Part shown: positions 11,327-21,084 of the stretch, one piece after another
Numbering within the stretch: position 1 is the stretch's first letter
How the letters are laid out: each line of letters opens with the position of its first letter
Assembly (NCBI GenBank): GCA_963281255.1
Contig: OY725503.1
Location: forward strand, 992,001-1,056,000
Direction: 5' to 3'
Origin: Aphrocallistes beatrix
Lineage: Eukaryota > Porifera > Hexactinellida > Sceptrulophora > Aphrocallistidae
Length of the DNA stretch: 64,000 nucleotides
Notes under the pieces: model-generated
What the model saw: the letters and a program-made list of their open reading frames with translations, nothing else
Told to the model about the DNA's origin: nothing
Databases searched by the model: none
Program-made: the position numbers and the translations under genes

Positions 11327-11480
11327 AGACTGTATATCTCTGTAACGAATTGATTGAAGAAACTGCCTGGCACAGAAAGCTGATTTTGGCATGTCTTTTG
11401 GCTATGGCTCCACTAAGTTCGGACCTCATACGAAAATGTCGATTCATCATGGAATTATGAATCGACATTTTCGTATGAAT
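11327..11480 (-). repeat. E1 fragment ending in a short palindrome
   Basis: Similar to the microsatellite-proximal end of E1 ('cgaattgattgaagaaactgcc', cf. 5938-5960). It terminates in 22-bp inverted arms at 11426-11447 and 11457-11478 around a 9-nt centre. Confidence 0.6.
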
Positions 11481-11530
11481 TAGTATTAACGAGGTTCTTT
11501 TGTATTTAATAAGTTGTTAACTTCCCAGTT

Positions 11531-11926
11531 ATTTCTCCATGTGTTGGTGATCATTTAATGAAATTTGAATAAAACAAAATTTATGACAGAAAGTAGTATT
11601 TATGTAGAACACCTGCTACACTTGTTTTTCAGTTTTTCATAAATTAATTGATAATTTGGAAATATATGCTTTCCTATAAGGTCTTCATCAATTTTATACG
11701 TAAATACATTCGATACGAACTTACTCAAATCATTGAAATGTAATTAGGGGAGGAAAATAAACGTATTAGAAGATAGCACGGTCAGATTCCCCAGTCTCCT
11801 CCTAGATTTATATTAGAACTTTAGTTACAGTATCCATTTAAACCACAGTTAATCTGATATTGTCTTGAAATTGTCCGTCATAGCATTTACAGTATTTAAC
11901 ACACTCATTTGCACCAAACCTTTCTA
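11531..11926 (-). repeat. Segmental duplication block A', inverted partner of 4789-5191
   Basis: Reverse-complement match to 4789-5191. Only about 10 bp separate it from block B' (from 11937), unlike the forward arrangement. No gene recognised. Confidence 0.7.
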
Positions 11927-12956
11927 TGAAAAGACATTGTCTAGAATGAAATATGTATGCAAATTGTAGTCAGGACAAAGTTGAAGAGAGAATTCTGAAA
12001 AAGACATTTCTATTTAAAATCAAAGCGATATACTATCACTGACTTGAATCAACATGACTACTATCTACTATCAGAAAAATACATTCTCGATACCTGGACT
12101 ACGTACACAAGGTTCAGAAATTAATAGCATACAATAATTTACAAATTACAGTACTTTGATAACTAAGACTGACAGACTACAAATTTTCAAGATCTTTGTT
12201 ATAGTAATTTGGTTTATATATTTTTCTCTCTCGCATGTTCTTGGAATGATGGTAAGGGAGCTCACTTTTATGTTTAGTCGTGATATCCATCAGTTTGAAT
12301 CCCTGCTTTAAGAGATGATTGGCCTTGAAATCTAAATCACCAAGTATAATGATGCGCACTTTTTTGGCTCCCATCTTTTTAGCTATTTTTAGCGATTCGT
12401 CTAGTAGAAATTGAGCCAGGCCTCGGTTCCTATATTCAGTTTTGACTGCATGAAGAGATATATAACTGGAAGGAATGTCATCATTTGAGAGTTCCGGTTT
12501 GCCAACTGCAGTGCACCCAACAAGTTATTTTGATTTTTTTAATCGTGCGAGGATGAAAGTAGTCTCCTTATCCATTTCACTCTTCAATTCTTCTTTTGTG
12601 ATTCTGGGCACTTTTGAATAGTCCAGTGATATGTCGTTTTGAGGTAGACTTGCAAACCATTCGTTTAATGCATTCAAGCATTCTTCGAATGTAGACTCAT
12701 CTAGGAGTGAATATTCTATCTCTTCCCTCGAGAAAGAATTTCCTTTCCTTTCTTGAATTGGTTCAATTGCCGTTCCTTTCCCTGATTAAATACAAACTAT
12801 ATATTAATACATTATTTATTCATCTATAGGGTGATTTTTGAAAGTGTAACTTTTCAATTTTTGTATTATATTTATATTTTTTGTAATCCAATGGTTTCCT
12901 TTTCAAAGAATATTCCTTTTTTATGTACATTTTCTTTTTTAATTAAATAATAGATT

Positions 12957-14409
12957 TTGATTGCGATCCGGATGAGTAAAAGACAAATTAACTCAACCTT
13001 TAGTAAGCAAGAAGTAAAATTTATCATTTTAGAATTCGGTCAAAATCCTTCTCCAACAGCGGTAAAAAGGAAATTTTGTCAGCGTTTTGCTATCACAGGA
13101 CGAAATCGTCTTAAGTACAGATTGACTCATTTCACTAGAGTGTATACAAACTTTCTCAAGTCACCTAAGAAGAAAAGAGGTAGGATTCTTGCTCCTGAAC
13201 ATGCCAATCAGGTTAGAATTCACTTTGAGGAAAACCAAGGGTCAATTCGAAAAGCGAGTCGGAAACTTAAGTTCAGCTATTCCAAAGTGCATAATATTCT
13301 TAGAAAAACATTAAAATGGAGGCCTTACCGTGTTCAAAGAGTTCATCCAATATCTGAACAGAGCATGATGAAAAGGAAGGAGTTTTGTTCATGGGTGATG
13401 CAACAATCGCCAGAATTTTTCCAAAAAGTAATATTCAGTGATGAAAAATGGTTCGTACTTCAGCAATCACCAAAACGTTAGGATTTGGGCCCCTAGCAAT
13501 CCAAATATTTCTGTGGCCTCTAAGAGGCTTCATGGGGAGAAAATAATGTTTTGGGCAGGCTTTGTGGGTGGAAAAATGCTCAAAATCCATTGGTTTATCG
13601 ATTCAAAGGGAAAAACAGTTTCTGTGAATAGAGAGTCTTGTCTTAAAATGCTCAAGGAAGTGCTTTGGCCTCAAATTCGGTATTCTGTGACACGTAAGGA
13701 ATTCTGGTTTCAACAAGATGGTGCTAGACCTCATACATGCAGAACAGTTTTGGATTTTCTGCGAGAAAAGTTTCATGGAAGAATTCTATCAAATTTAACT
13801 GATAGAATTTGGCCACCATATTCACCTGATTTAAACCCTCTAGACCAGCGCTGTCCAACAGGCGGCCCGCGGGCCGCATGCGGCCTTGCTTTGTGCGGCC
13901 CGCGTTGCCTGCTTCAATCTCCCCCTTTTTACCCACTTTTAGACAATTTTTTTTCCATATCATGCATCTCGTTTTCTCGTTGGTAGGGACATAGGGACAT
14001 AGCTGATAGACCATGGTTCTACCAATTCTTTTCAATAGATATTAGCTTCTATTGTTCACGATACAAATTGTCCAAAATGCCTCTATCCATACCCATCCCG
14101 AGTGCACGCCCCTGTATTGCGGCCCGCCACTAAATGGTATGAAGCAGTTGCGGCCCGAAGTAAATATAGTCGGACAGCCCTGCTCTAGACTATTTTTTCT
14201 GGGGCTATGCAAACGAAAAGGTGTTTGAAAAGCAACCCAAGAGCATTAATGAATTAAGACAAGTAATTGAAGATACAGCGAATAATATGGACTCAAAGGT
14301 GTTGCATAAAGTTGTGGAAAATTTTATAAAAAGAGCGGAAACATGTGTGAAGTACGGAGGTGGTCACTTTGAGCACCAACTTACTTACATATTTAGGATT
14401 CGGTTATAA
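12957..14409 (+). pseudogene. Tc1/mariner transposase, disabled by a frameshift and a MITE insertion
   Basis: An N-terminal helix-turn-helix region (residues 10-120) is followed by the catalytic core. The first acidic residue is in FSDEKWF, the second in FQQDGARPHT and the third in SPDLNPLD, after which YFFWGYANEKVF follows once the MITE at 13846-14182 is skipped. I count 41 residues between the second and third catalytic positions, which matches the DD41D group (rosa/visitor-type) rather than classical DD34D or DD34E. The frame breaks just after the first catalytic motif (about 13467-13484). It is one gene damaged by an indel and then by insertion, so it could not be active. Host transposon, not a virus. 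Confidence 0.8.
13846..14182. mobile_element. hAT-type MITE inside the mariner transposase, 8-bp target duplication
   Basis: Ends CAGCGCTGTCC and GGACAGCCCTG, with a GC-rich subterminal 'gcggcccgcgggccgcatgc' segment typical of widespread hAT MITEs. An exact 8-bp duplication CTCTAGAC flanks it (13838-13845, 14183-14190). Removing it restores the transposase frame across NPLD-YFFWG. Confidence 0.9.
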
Positions 14410-15446
14410 AAGTAAATTTACATATATTAAGATGGATAGTAGAGTAGTAGCAAGCTTCAAATTTGTGAATTACTAATTCTGCTAAGAAAAATTGAAAAGT
14501 TACACTTTCAAAAAATCATCCTGTACTATTACATACAATATGCACGAATAATATCAACTCCGTATATGTCCCTACCTGAATCATTTTTTTGATTGATAGT
14601 GCTATAGAATTTCGCGCTCCAATGAACGTTTAGATTGAAGTGAGAGTTACCTCCTCGAAGTAAAGGATTTTCATTGGCGAGTAGAGTTGTAGCAGGATAT
14701 ATGCCATTTTTCTGAGGAACTTTGATGTTGATGTTTACCTTAGTTCTCTTGACTAATGAAGTATTATTAATGCGAGTAGGTGTTAAAATTTGATGACTGT
14801 TCAATCGAAGAATTGTTTTAAACATTGGAGCAGTTAATTGCTATAATTTCAATCAAAAGATATATGAATAATCTTATGTTATAATATCGAGAGAAACCTC
14901 GGTCATGAAACAAGGTAGATAAACTGAATGTAGTACGTATCCTGAGAAATTAAGACAACATAGAGACTGCTGATAATTCTGCAGTAGATATTGGATGTCG
15001 TTGTAATTTTGTCCGGTTTGAGATTAATTAAATGTTTTTTGTAACAATGGTTCTCAAACTATTCTATCACACGCCCCCAAGCGATTATTCACCCTCTTCA
15101 TCGCTCCCTCCGCCCACACTAATGAAATTCTAATACTTTTGCAACTAGTATAGTGTTAGTTTTAAAATGCTACTACTGTGTCGACTGCAGAATTTATACT
15201 ACTCAGTGCGAAGAGTGCACTTGTGGTGCTTGATCTGGATAAGATTTTTTCACGTTTGGTACCATATTTGTGAGCAGCAATCTCAAATCTCCATCTTGTG
15301 ATATGTTGAGTCTATTTCTCTGTTTGGTTAACGATTGAGCTGCAGCACTGAAACGAGTAGCCTACAAAAATACCGCAATATATCTTACAACCTCAATTCT
15401 CGGAATACTTCGGAATCTATTCTTATAATTCAGGAGCTGCACGAAA

Positions 15447-15642
15447 AAATGATAACTGATCACTCTGTTATGACGTCATCATTACCAAAACTGACTGATA
15501 TTGATTATAACAGTAAGACAGAAGTGTATTTTGAGATGTTATCCTTATAATTAAACAATGTGAGCCTAGGCGCCCAAAGGGCGCCTCCAGCGGACACAAA
15601 GTGTCCGCTGGCTGCGGAGCGCAAGCAAGCGAAGCGCGCTTG
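15447..15642 (-). repeat. E1 fragment with intact GC hairpin end
   Basis: A CRE octamer at 15471-15478 and the hairpin end at 15560-15642 with stems AGCGGACAC/GTGTCCGCT and GGCGCCC/GGGCGCC (AAA loops). The outer pair A-T and the restored C-G pair differ from other copies in a base-pair-preserving way. Confidence 0.7.
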
Positions 15643-16279
15643 TTATTATTATGTAGTCTAAAATGTAATAGTGTAGCATATTTGTCATTAATCGCATAGA
15701 TACTCAGACTACATGTAGCACGTGAAATTCAGCATACTTTTCATTTCAAATACTGCACTTGATATTTTCATTCCTCATTCCATCTAAATTATCTCCAATT
15801 AACATGTCATTGAGTCCCTACACGAGACTGAAAATACATCAGTGGACACCCTACAACCCGTTCTCCTTCTTATGTGCCTCCTTTTTTGACACTCTGAGTT
15901 CCTATAAATCTCGATGCTTGGATTCGAAATATTCAAATCCTTCCATTCAAACACCGGGATTTATACAAAAAATCCAGAAAAATCCATCAACAACAACTTT
16001 GAAATTACTTGAAATTAGAATTCTATACTTTGGCTAACTCCAGGTATTAAAATCTCACCCAGTTGGAACTAATAAAAATGAATTTTATAAAACTAGCCAT
16101 AAATTTAGCACAAGCATACTACATTTATGATTGGAGTGTTGAGCAGGTAGCATCAACTACAAATAATGATAGGATAGCGAGTGTGTAAGTTAGTCTATTA
16201 CAGAAATAGGAATGAAACTCAGGAAATAAAGAATTAAGCTGTGCTATAGGATGAGAAAACTAAAATAGCACTGAAGAGG
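15643..16279. other. No recognisable gene; probable 3' flank of the SR-protein gene
   Basis: AT-rich, without a convincing frame. The stretch from about 16040 to 16279 lies downstream of the minus-strand SR-protein gene and may be its 3' UTR. Confidence 0.35.
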
Positions 16280-17125
16280 TCAGTAAGGGGATCGATCTCT
16301 AAACGACCTTCTTGGGGACCTCATCGGAGGAGACCTACCCCCGTAGCGCGCTTTGTCTCCGTTGCGAGTGGACAATCCTCCGTGGTAGTCATCCCTGCGG
16401 TAATAGCCCCTGTTATCATTATCATAGCTGGAGTACTGATCGTCTCTGAAACTGGGTGCCGACCCGATGTAGCCTCTCGGGCCGCTAGACCCGTAGTCCA
16501 TGTCCCTCCTCCCTGGACCTGGGGAATAATCGCGGGACTTCGCATCATAACCGCTTGCAGATCGACTACCGTATGAATTCCCACCGATGGACCGGTACGA
16601 GCTCGACTCATAGTACGGGTCCGTGTTACGCGGGCCCTCGTAATCGGACCGCCCGCGGTAGCTATCACCTCTGTTGGGGGGAGGAGTGTACATGTCCCGA
16701 CGCGACCCGATGTAGTTATCGCCGCTGGTTCGCGAGTAATCTTTGTCGTAGTAGCCGACGTCTCTGTCACGGAAGCTTGGCCCACGGGGGCCTCGGTCGT
16801 CTCGGCGGTCTCGCGAGTAAGAAGAGGGTGAACTCCGACGGTAGGGGTTGGAACCGCGCATGTACATCCCACGGCCACGCCCTCTCCCTCTCCGACTGTC
16901 CCTCGCCATCTCGACGCGCACCTTACAGCCGCACACCGTACTTCCGTCTAGCTGCTTTATAGCGGAGTTAGCTTCTTCTGGGTAGTTGAATTCTACGAAT
17001 GCGAATCCTTTCGGGTCTTTCGCGATCCACACCTCCTTCAGACTCCCAAAGTGGCTGAACACCTCTTCAAGTTCCCTCTGGTTCCCGTGGTCTCCCAGGT
17101 CTCCCACATACACGCGAGTTCCCAT
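16280..17125 (-). CDS. SR-family splicing factor, SRSF3/SRSF7-like
   Basis: The 281-residue protein comes from one exon. It opens with an RRM (residues 4-73): RNP2 is RVYVGDL and RNP1 is KGFAFVEF. GNQRELEEVF, the VWIAK strand and the CGCKVRVEMA ending closely match SRSF3 and SRSF7. An RGRGRGRG box follows at about 78-86, then an Arg/Ser/Tyr/Gly/Asp-rich low-complexity tail ending in SPPMRSPRRSFRDRSPY. It lacks the CCHC knuckle of SRSF7. The family binds pre-mRNA in the nucleus, promotes exon inclusion and couples splicing to export; SR dipeptides are substrates of SRPK and CLK kinases. The coding region is much richer in GC than its surroundings, consistent with strong constraint. ATG at 17123-17125. 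Which of SRSF3 or SRSF7 is the true orthologue cannot be settled here. Confidence 0.88.
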   Translation of the reverse strand: MGTRVYVGDLGDHGNQRELEEVFSHFGSLKEVWIAKDPKGFAFVEFNYPEEANSAIKQLDGSTVCGCKVRVEMARDSRRGRGRGRGMYMRGSNPYRRSSPSSYSRDRRDDRGPRGPSFRDRDVGYYDKDYSRTSGDNYIGSRRDMYTPPPNRGDSYRGRSDYEGPRNTDPYYESSSYRSIGGNSYGSRSASGYDAKSRDYSPGPGRRDMDYGSSGPRGYIGSAPSFRDDQYSSYDNDNRGYYRRDDYHGGLSTRNGDKARYGGRSPPMRSPRRSFRDRSPY

Positions 17126-18766
17126 CTAGCTAGAATTAGGCTCTACGTACCTATGCTCGTTAGGAATGCATACACAGTGCCAAGTGCAGTTTATAGGAAT
17201 AATACAATCAATATACGTGTAAGGATTGCGTATAGCGAATGTGCCGTGAACTGGAAAGGTTGACCAGTGATGGATTCGCGATAATATTTCTCAGTCTTAC
17301 TCGTTTGTATCACAATTCGGTCGAAGCCTGGACAATTTGGGGTTGGGAGGATGGGAAGCAGTGAACGGAAGTATATTTGTATCGTCGAATCGGAATTGGT
17401 ATGGGAAATCGCGCAATATTAGAATCGACATTCGCCTTGAGTAGTGGGGAATGGAATTTTGCGTTTAGTAATAGGGTTTAGGTTATTATCCCGCGGAAAT
17501 ATAGGAGAGCGAGTAGAAGCGAGTAGAGCGCGATTTAGGAATATTAGCATTCGATTAGAAGTCGACTCGTACAGGATTAGAATGGTTAATGGGATAGAAA
17601 TGACAGACTGATATATCCTAGTTACTATTAAGCATATACACGTATCGTTTATTACAAACGCTTTGTTAAGAATCAATTGAATTAGTTCGTCTGGAATGGA
17701 TGCGCTAGTAATTCATAACTGTAGAATCTCCTAAACATCACCGTGGCGCACGTAGAGGTAAGATGAGATGTGTGATAGAGTTAGGTGCAAAAGAAGATAT
17801 TTATATGGAAAACTTGAAATATTACGAGACTCTACACGAAGGTATACGGATATTTATAGCAGGATTTCGCGAATTCGTGTTGCTTGTGATGCTACAACAT
17901 AGCTAAACGAGAGAAGAAACTCAAGTATGGATAGCAGGATGTAGTGAATAGGAACGATTCAACTTGTATCATGTGGTGACTAATGATAATTCTCTCTCAT
18001 CAAAATATATGCATAACAGGTTAGCAATCAAATTCCTTAGTGTTAAGTTACACTAGCCAATAAATTGTGTCACTGTACTGGAGAATGATAGAATGAAGAA
18101 GGAAGCATATCATCAGGTATGAAGGAACTAGGAGTGAAATTAAAGTTTGCGCATCAATGTTGAGTGGAATGTATAATATAGGATATATGAACCAGGGAGT
18201 TTCAGTAGTCACAGCATTAGAAATAGCAGTGTGCTGCAATGGAGAGGAAGAATGCGATTTGTTTAGAGGAGATAGGTATTATCTCAAATTCGAACTGCGA
18301 TTCTTTCTCTTAGTTTCCGAGGTAAATACGACACCAATTCGCATTAGGAAATATTCATTTTTTCTTAATCAGAGAAAGGAGTGCTTCCAGTGTGCTGCAG
18401 TGTTGTAGCTACTCAAATATATCTAATAGTAATAAACTAAATATATAAATAAGATTAATCTGAGAAAAATACACAACGAAACATATTTATTAGTTAGAAA
18501 GTGTTGTTTTTAAAAAATACCAAAATATATGCAAAGGTTTGTGTGTTAATAAATTGTAATTACGATTTGTAAGAAAGATTTATACTCATACGAGATAGTG
18601 ATTATCCGTAAAATAATTGGTTGTAGTATTTTTAAATGAGTCGAATCTAATTTAAACTCATTTAAATGTATTAATTAGAGGAATCTTATTGATTACTCTG
18701 TACATCAATTTGGGAGAAAAAAAGTTGTTTAAGTAAACAGAATTCTGGTCAATATACTATGTTACA
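17126..18766. other. Upstream region of the SR-protein gene; no gene recognised
   Basis: About 1.6 kb with moderately higher GC near 17130-17600, presumably promoter and 5' UTR of the SR gene. Short frames occur but none looks like a protein family. No known repeat of this window was found here. Confidence 0.35.
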
Positions 18767-18922
18767 GTTAAAACGTCAAATCAGTTAATATGTAAAATAC
18801 CTGAAAAAATTCAGTTATTATGCAGTTATTACCTGGAAATTCCAAGACATTTCCCATCAGTTATATGCATAATTCCTGAAATTTTCAGGTATTTTACATA
18901 ATAACTTATTTGACGTTTTAAC
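18767..18922. mobile_element. Foldback MITE-like element of about 156 bp
   Basis: Inverted ends GTTAAAACGTCAAA and (TTT)GACGTTTTAAC, with further internal inverted matches ('aaaatacctgaaaa' against 'ttttcaggtatttt'). It ends 8 bp before the TA where the next element inserted. Confidence 0.55.
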
Positions 18923-19211
18923 GGTGATATACACCAACTGGACAAAAGTATTTCAACACTTGATTCTTTCCCATACAAATAATACTAAAATGGGTCTATT
19001 CATGAAGAGGGTTACTTCTAAACAAGGTTGCAACCGAATAGTTCAATTTTCGGTTAGACCAAATACTATTTGGCAAATAGTTGATATTCGTTTGAGAACC
19101 GAATATCAATATTCGTATTCGGTTGGAGTAACCGAATATTATCAGTATTCGTATTCGGTTGGAGTAACCGAATATTATCAGTATTCGTATTCGGTTAGGT
19201 AACCGAATATT

Positions 19212-19447
19212 ATCAGTATTCATCAGGCTTTCATCCAGGCGTACTGGGCGCGGCTAGAGGCCCGTATTTGATCCCATGGATCATAATTAGGCGTATTATT
19301 TTGGGGGCTAGGCGCGCGGCATACGCCTACTTAGGCGCGTGGCACAAAACATATATAAAATTGCTATATAAAAATGAGTTTAGGCGCGTCGAAAAAATGG
19401 TGACGTCCATTTTGGCGTATAACTTTGGAAAGCTGGATGAAACCTTG
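19212..19447. repeat. GC-richer dispersed repeat, inverted partner at 24533-24740
   Basis: Shares long reverse-complement stretches with 24533-24740, for example 'gatcccatggatcat' and 'ggaaagctggatgaaacc'. One copy lies on each side of TIMM44. No coding potential recognised. Confidence 0.65.
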
Positions 19448-19500
19448 GTATTCATATTCGTTAGAGTAACCAAATATTATCAGTATTCGTAATCGGTTAG

Positions 19501-20584
19501 GGAACTATTCATGAATACTGATATTTGGTTAGAGAACTATTCATGAATACTGATATTTGGTTAGGGAACTATTCATGAATACTGATATTTGGTTAGGGAA
19601 CTATTCATGAATACTGATATTTGGTTAGGGAACTATTCATGAATACTGATATTTGGTTAGGGAACTATTCATGAATACTGATATTTGGTTAGAGAACTAT
19701 TCATGAATACTGATACTTGGTTAGAGAACTATTCATGAATACTGATATTTGGTTAGGGAACTATTCATGAATACTGATATTTGGTTAGGGAACTATTCAT
19801 GAATACTGATATTTGGTTAGGGAACTATTCATGAATACTGATATTTGGTTAGGGAACTATTCATGAATACTGATATTTGGTTAGGGAACTATTCATGAAT
19901 ACTGATATTTGGTTAGGGAACTATTCATGAATACTGATATTTGGTTAGGGAACTATTCATGAATACTGATATTTGGTTAGGGAACTATTCATGAATACTG
20001 ATATTTGGTTAGGGAACTATTCATGAATACTGATATTTGGTTAGGGAACTATTCATGAATACTGATATTTGGTTAGAGAACTATTCATGAATACTGATAC
20101 TTGGTTAGAGAACTATTCATGAATACTGATATTTGGTTAGGGAACTATTCATGAATACTGATATTTGGTTAGGGAACTATTCATGAATACTGATATTTGG
20201 TTAGAGAACTATTCATGAATACTGATATTTGGTTAGAGAACTATTCATGAATACTGATATTTGGTTAGGGAACTATTCATGAATACTGATACTTGGTTAG
20301 AGAACTATTCATGAATACTGATACTTGGTTAGAGAACTATTCATGAATACTGATATTTGGTTAGGGAACTATTCATGAATACTGATATTTGGTTAGGGAA
20401 CTATTCATGAATACTGATACTTGGTTAGAGAACTATTCATGAATACTGATATTTGGTTAGGGAACTATTCATGAATACTGATACTTGGTTAGAGAACTAT
20501 TCATGAATACTGATACTTGGTTAGAGAACTATTCATGAATACTGATACTTGGTTAGAGAACTATTCATGAATACTGATATTCGG
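19501..20584. repeat. 32-bp minisatellite, about 34 copies
   Basis: The unit contains the 12-bp palindrome TATTCATGAATA followed by 'ctgatatttggttaggg'. Units differ at two sites only (gatAttt/gatActt and ggttagGg/ggttagAg), giving three of the four possible types; the gatActt form always goes with ggttagAg. There are no unique spacers, so this is not a CRISPR array. It ends in 'gatattcggttcaatcgg', matching the flanking 36-bp repeats. Confidence 0.9.
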
Positions 20585-21084
20585 TTCAATCGGTTTCAAC
20601 CTTGCTTCTAAACGGTATGGGATACAGCTAATCGGATTCCAGATTCGAATAATACGCATTCAAATTAGTCACAGGTTAATTTTTCTAATTAATCATTCAT
20701 TCATAACTTTTTGTAATTATCAATCAGTGCCACTTTATGCCACATACACCCATTTTGACCACTATACATGATGGCAATGAATTACCTATGGTGGCTCAGG
20801 CTGATAAGATTGTTCATTGAGTTGAGCAATTTATTAGTTTTGTTCAACTATGACTAATTCGAAAGTGTAGATTTCGAATCTGAAATCAGATTTTTAGTAT
20901 CTCTTTGAATTTGAACGTATTGCCCTTCATGAAATAATCCGATTTAGTATTATTTGTATGCGAAAGAATCAAGTGTTGAAATACTTTTGTCCGGTTGGTG
21001 TATATACGTAGACGAATGAAAATAGAAGATTTTCGATTTAATTGATTTACTATCGGGAGGATGAAAAAGTATATTTACCCTAGA

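Larger units (their letters stand above)
12827..14523 (+). mobile_element. Tc1/mariner-superfamily transposon, DD41D-like spacing, inactive
   Basis: Inverted ends of about 35 bp (TAGGGTGATTTTTGAAAGTG at the left; the right end pairs with it) lie between TA dinucleotides at 12825-12826 and 14524-14525. The matching intron of the 8198 gene copy is the empty site. It encodes one transposase, frameshifted and split by a 337-bp hAT-type MITE. Confidence 0.85.
12177..14825 (-). pseudogene. Inverted duplicate of the GNAT acetyltransferase, broken by a nonsense codon, intron invaded by a mariner
   Basis: Exon 1 (14825-14576) encodes the same 83 residues as the copy at 8198. Exon 2 (12781-12177) keeps the frame except that a Glu codon has become TAA at 12525-12527, upstream of the whole acetyl-CoA binding core. 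Downstream the frame still reads well: RNRGLAQFLLDE, then ILGDLDFKANHLLKQGF, which looks closer to a GNAT consensus than the intact copy. The C-terminus lacks the 22-bp insertion of the other copy and ends in DLENL. The intron (12782-14575) contains a 1.7-kb Tc1/mariner element at a TA that is empty in the other copy, so the insertion postdates the duplication. An error in the base call of the stop codon cannot be excluded. Confidence 0.8.
18932..21000. mobile_element. Tc1/mariner-like non-autonomous element of 2,069 bp with an internal minisatellite
   Basis: Inverted ends of about 60 bp begin CACCAACTGGACAAAAGTAT (right end reads ATACTTTTGTCCGGTTGGTG) and lie between TA dinucleotides (18930-18931, 21001-21002). 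Both ends extend through 'caacacttgattctttc'. No transposase is present. The interior holds 36-bp 'accgaatattatcagtattcg' repeats (about 19095-19225), a 235-bp unrelated block (19212-19447), and the 32-bp array at 19501-20584. Confidence 0.8.

Noticed and set aside
16321-16962. Alternative frames of 135-185 residues on both strands over the SR-protein gene
   Set aside because: They are by-products of GC-rich Arg/Ser/Gly codons. Only the frame with the RRM makes sense.
19501-20584. Regular 32-bp repeats resembling a CRISPR array
   Set aside because: There are no unique spacers, the unit is continuous, the genome is animal, and the array lies inside a transposon.
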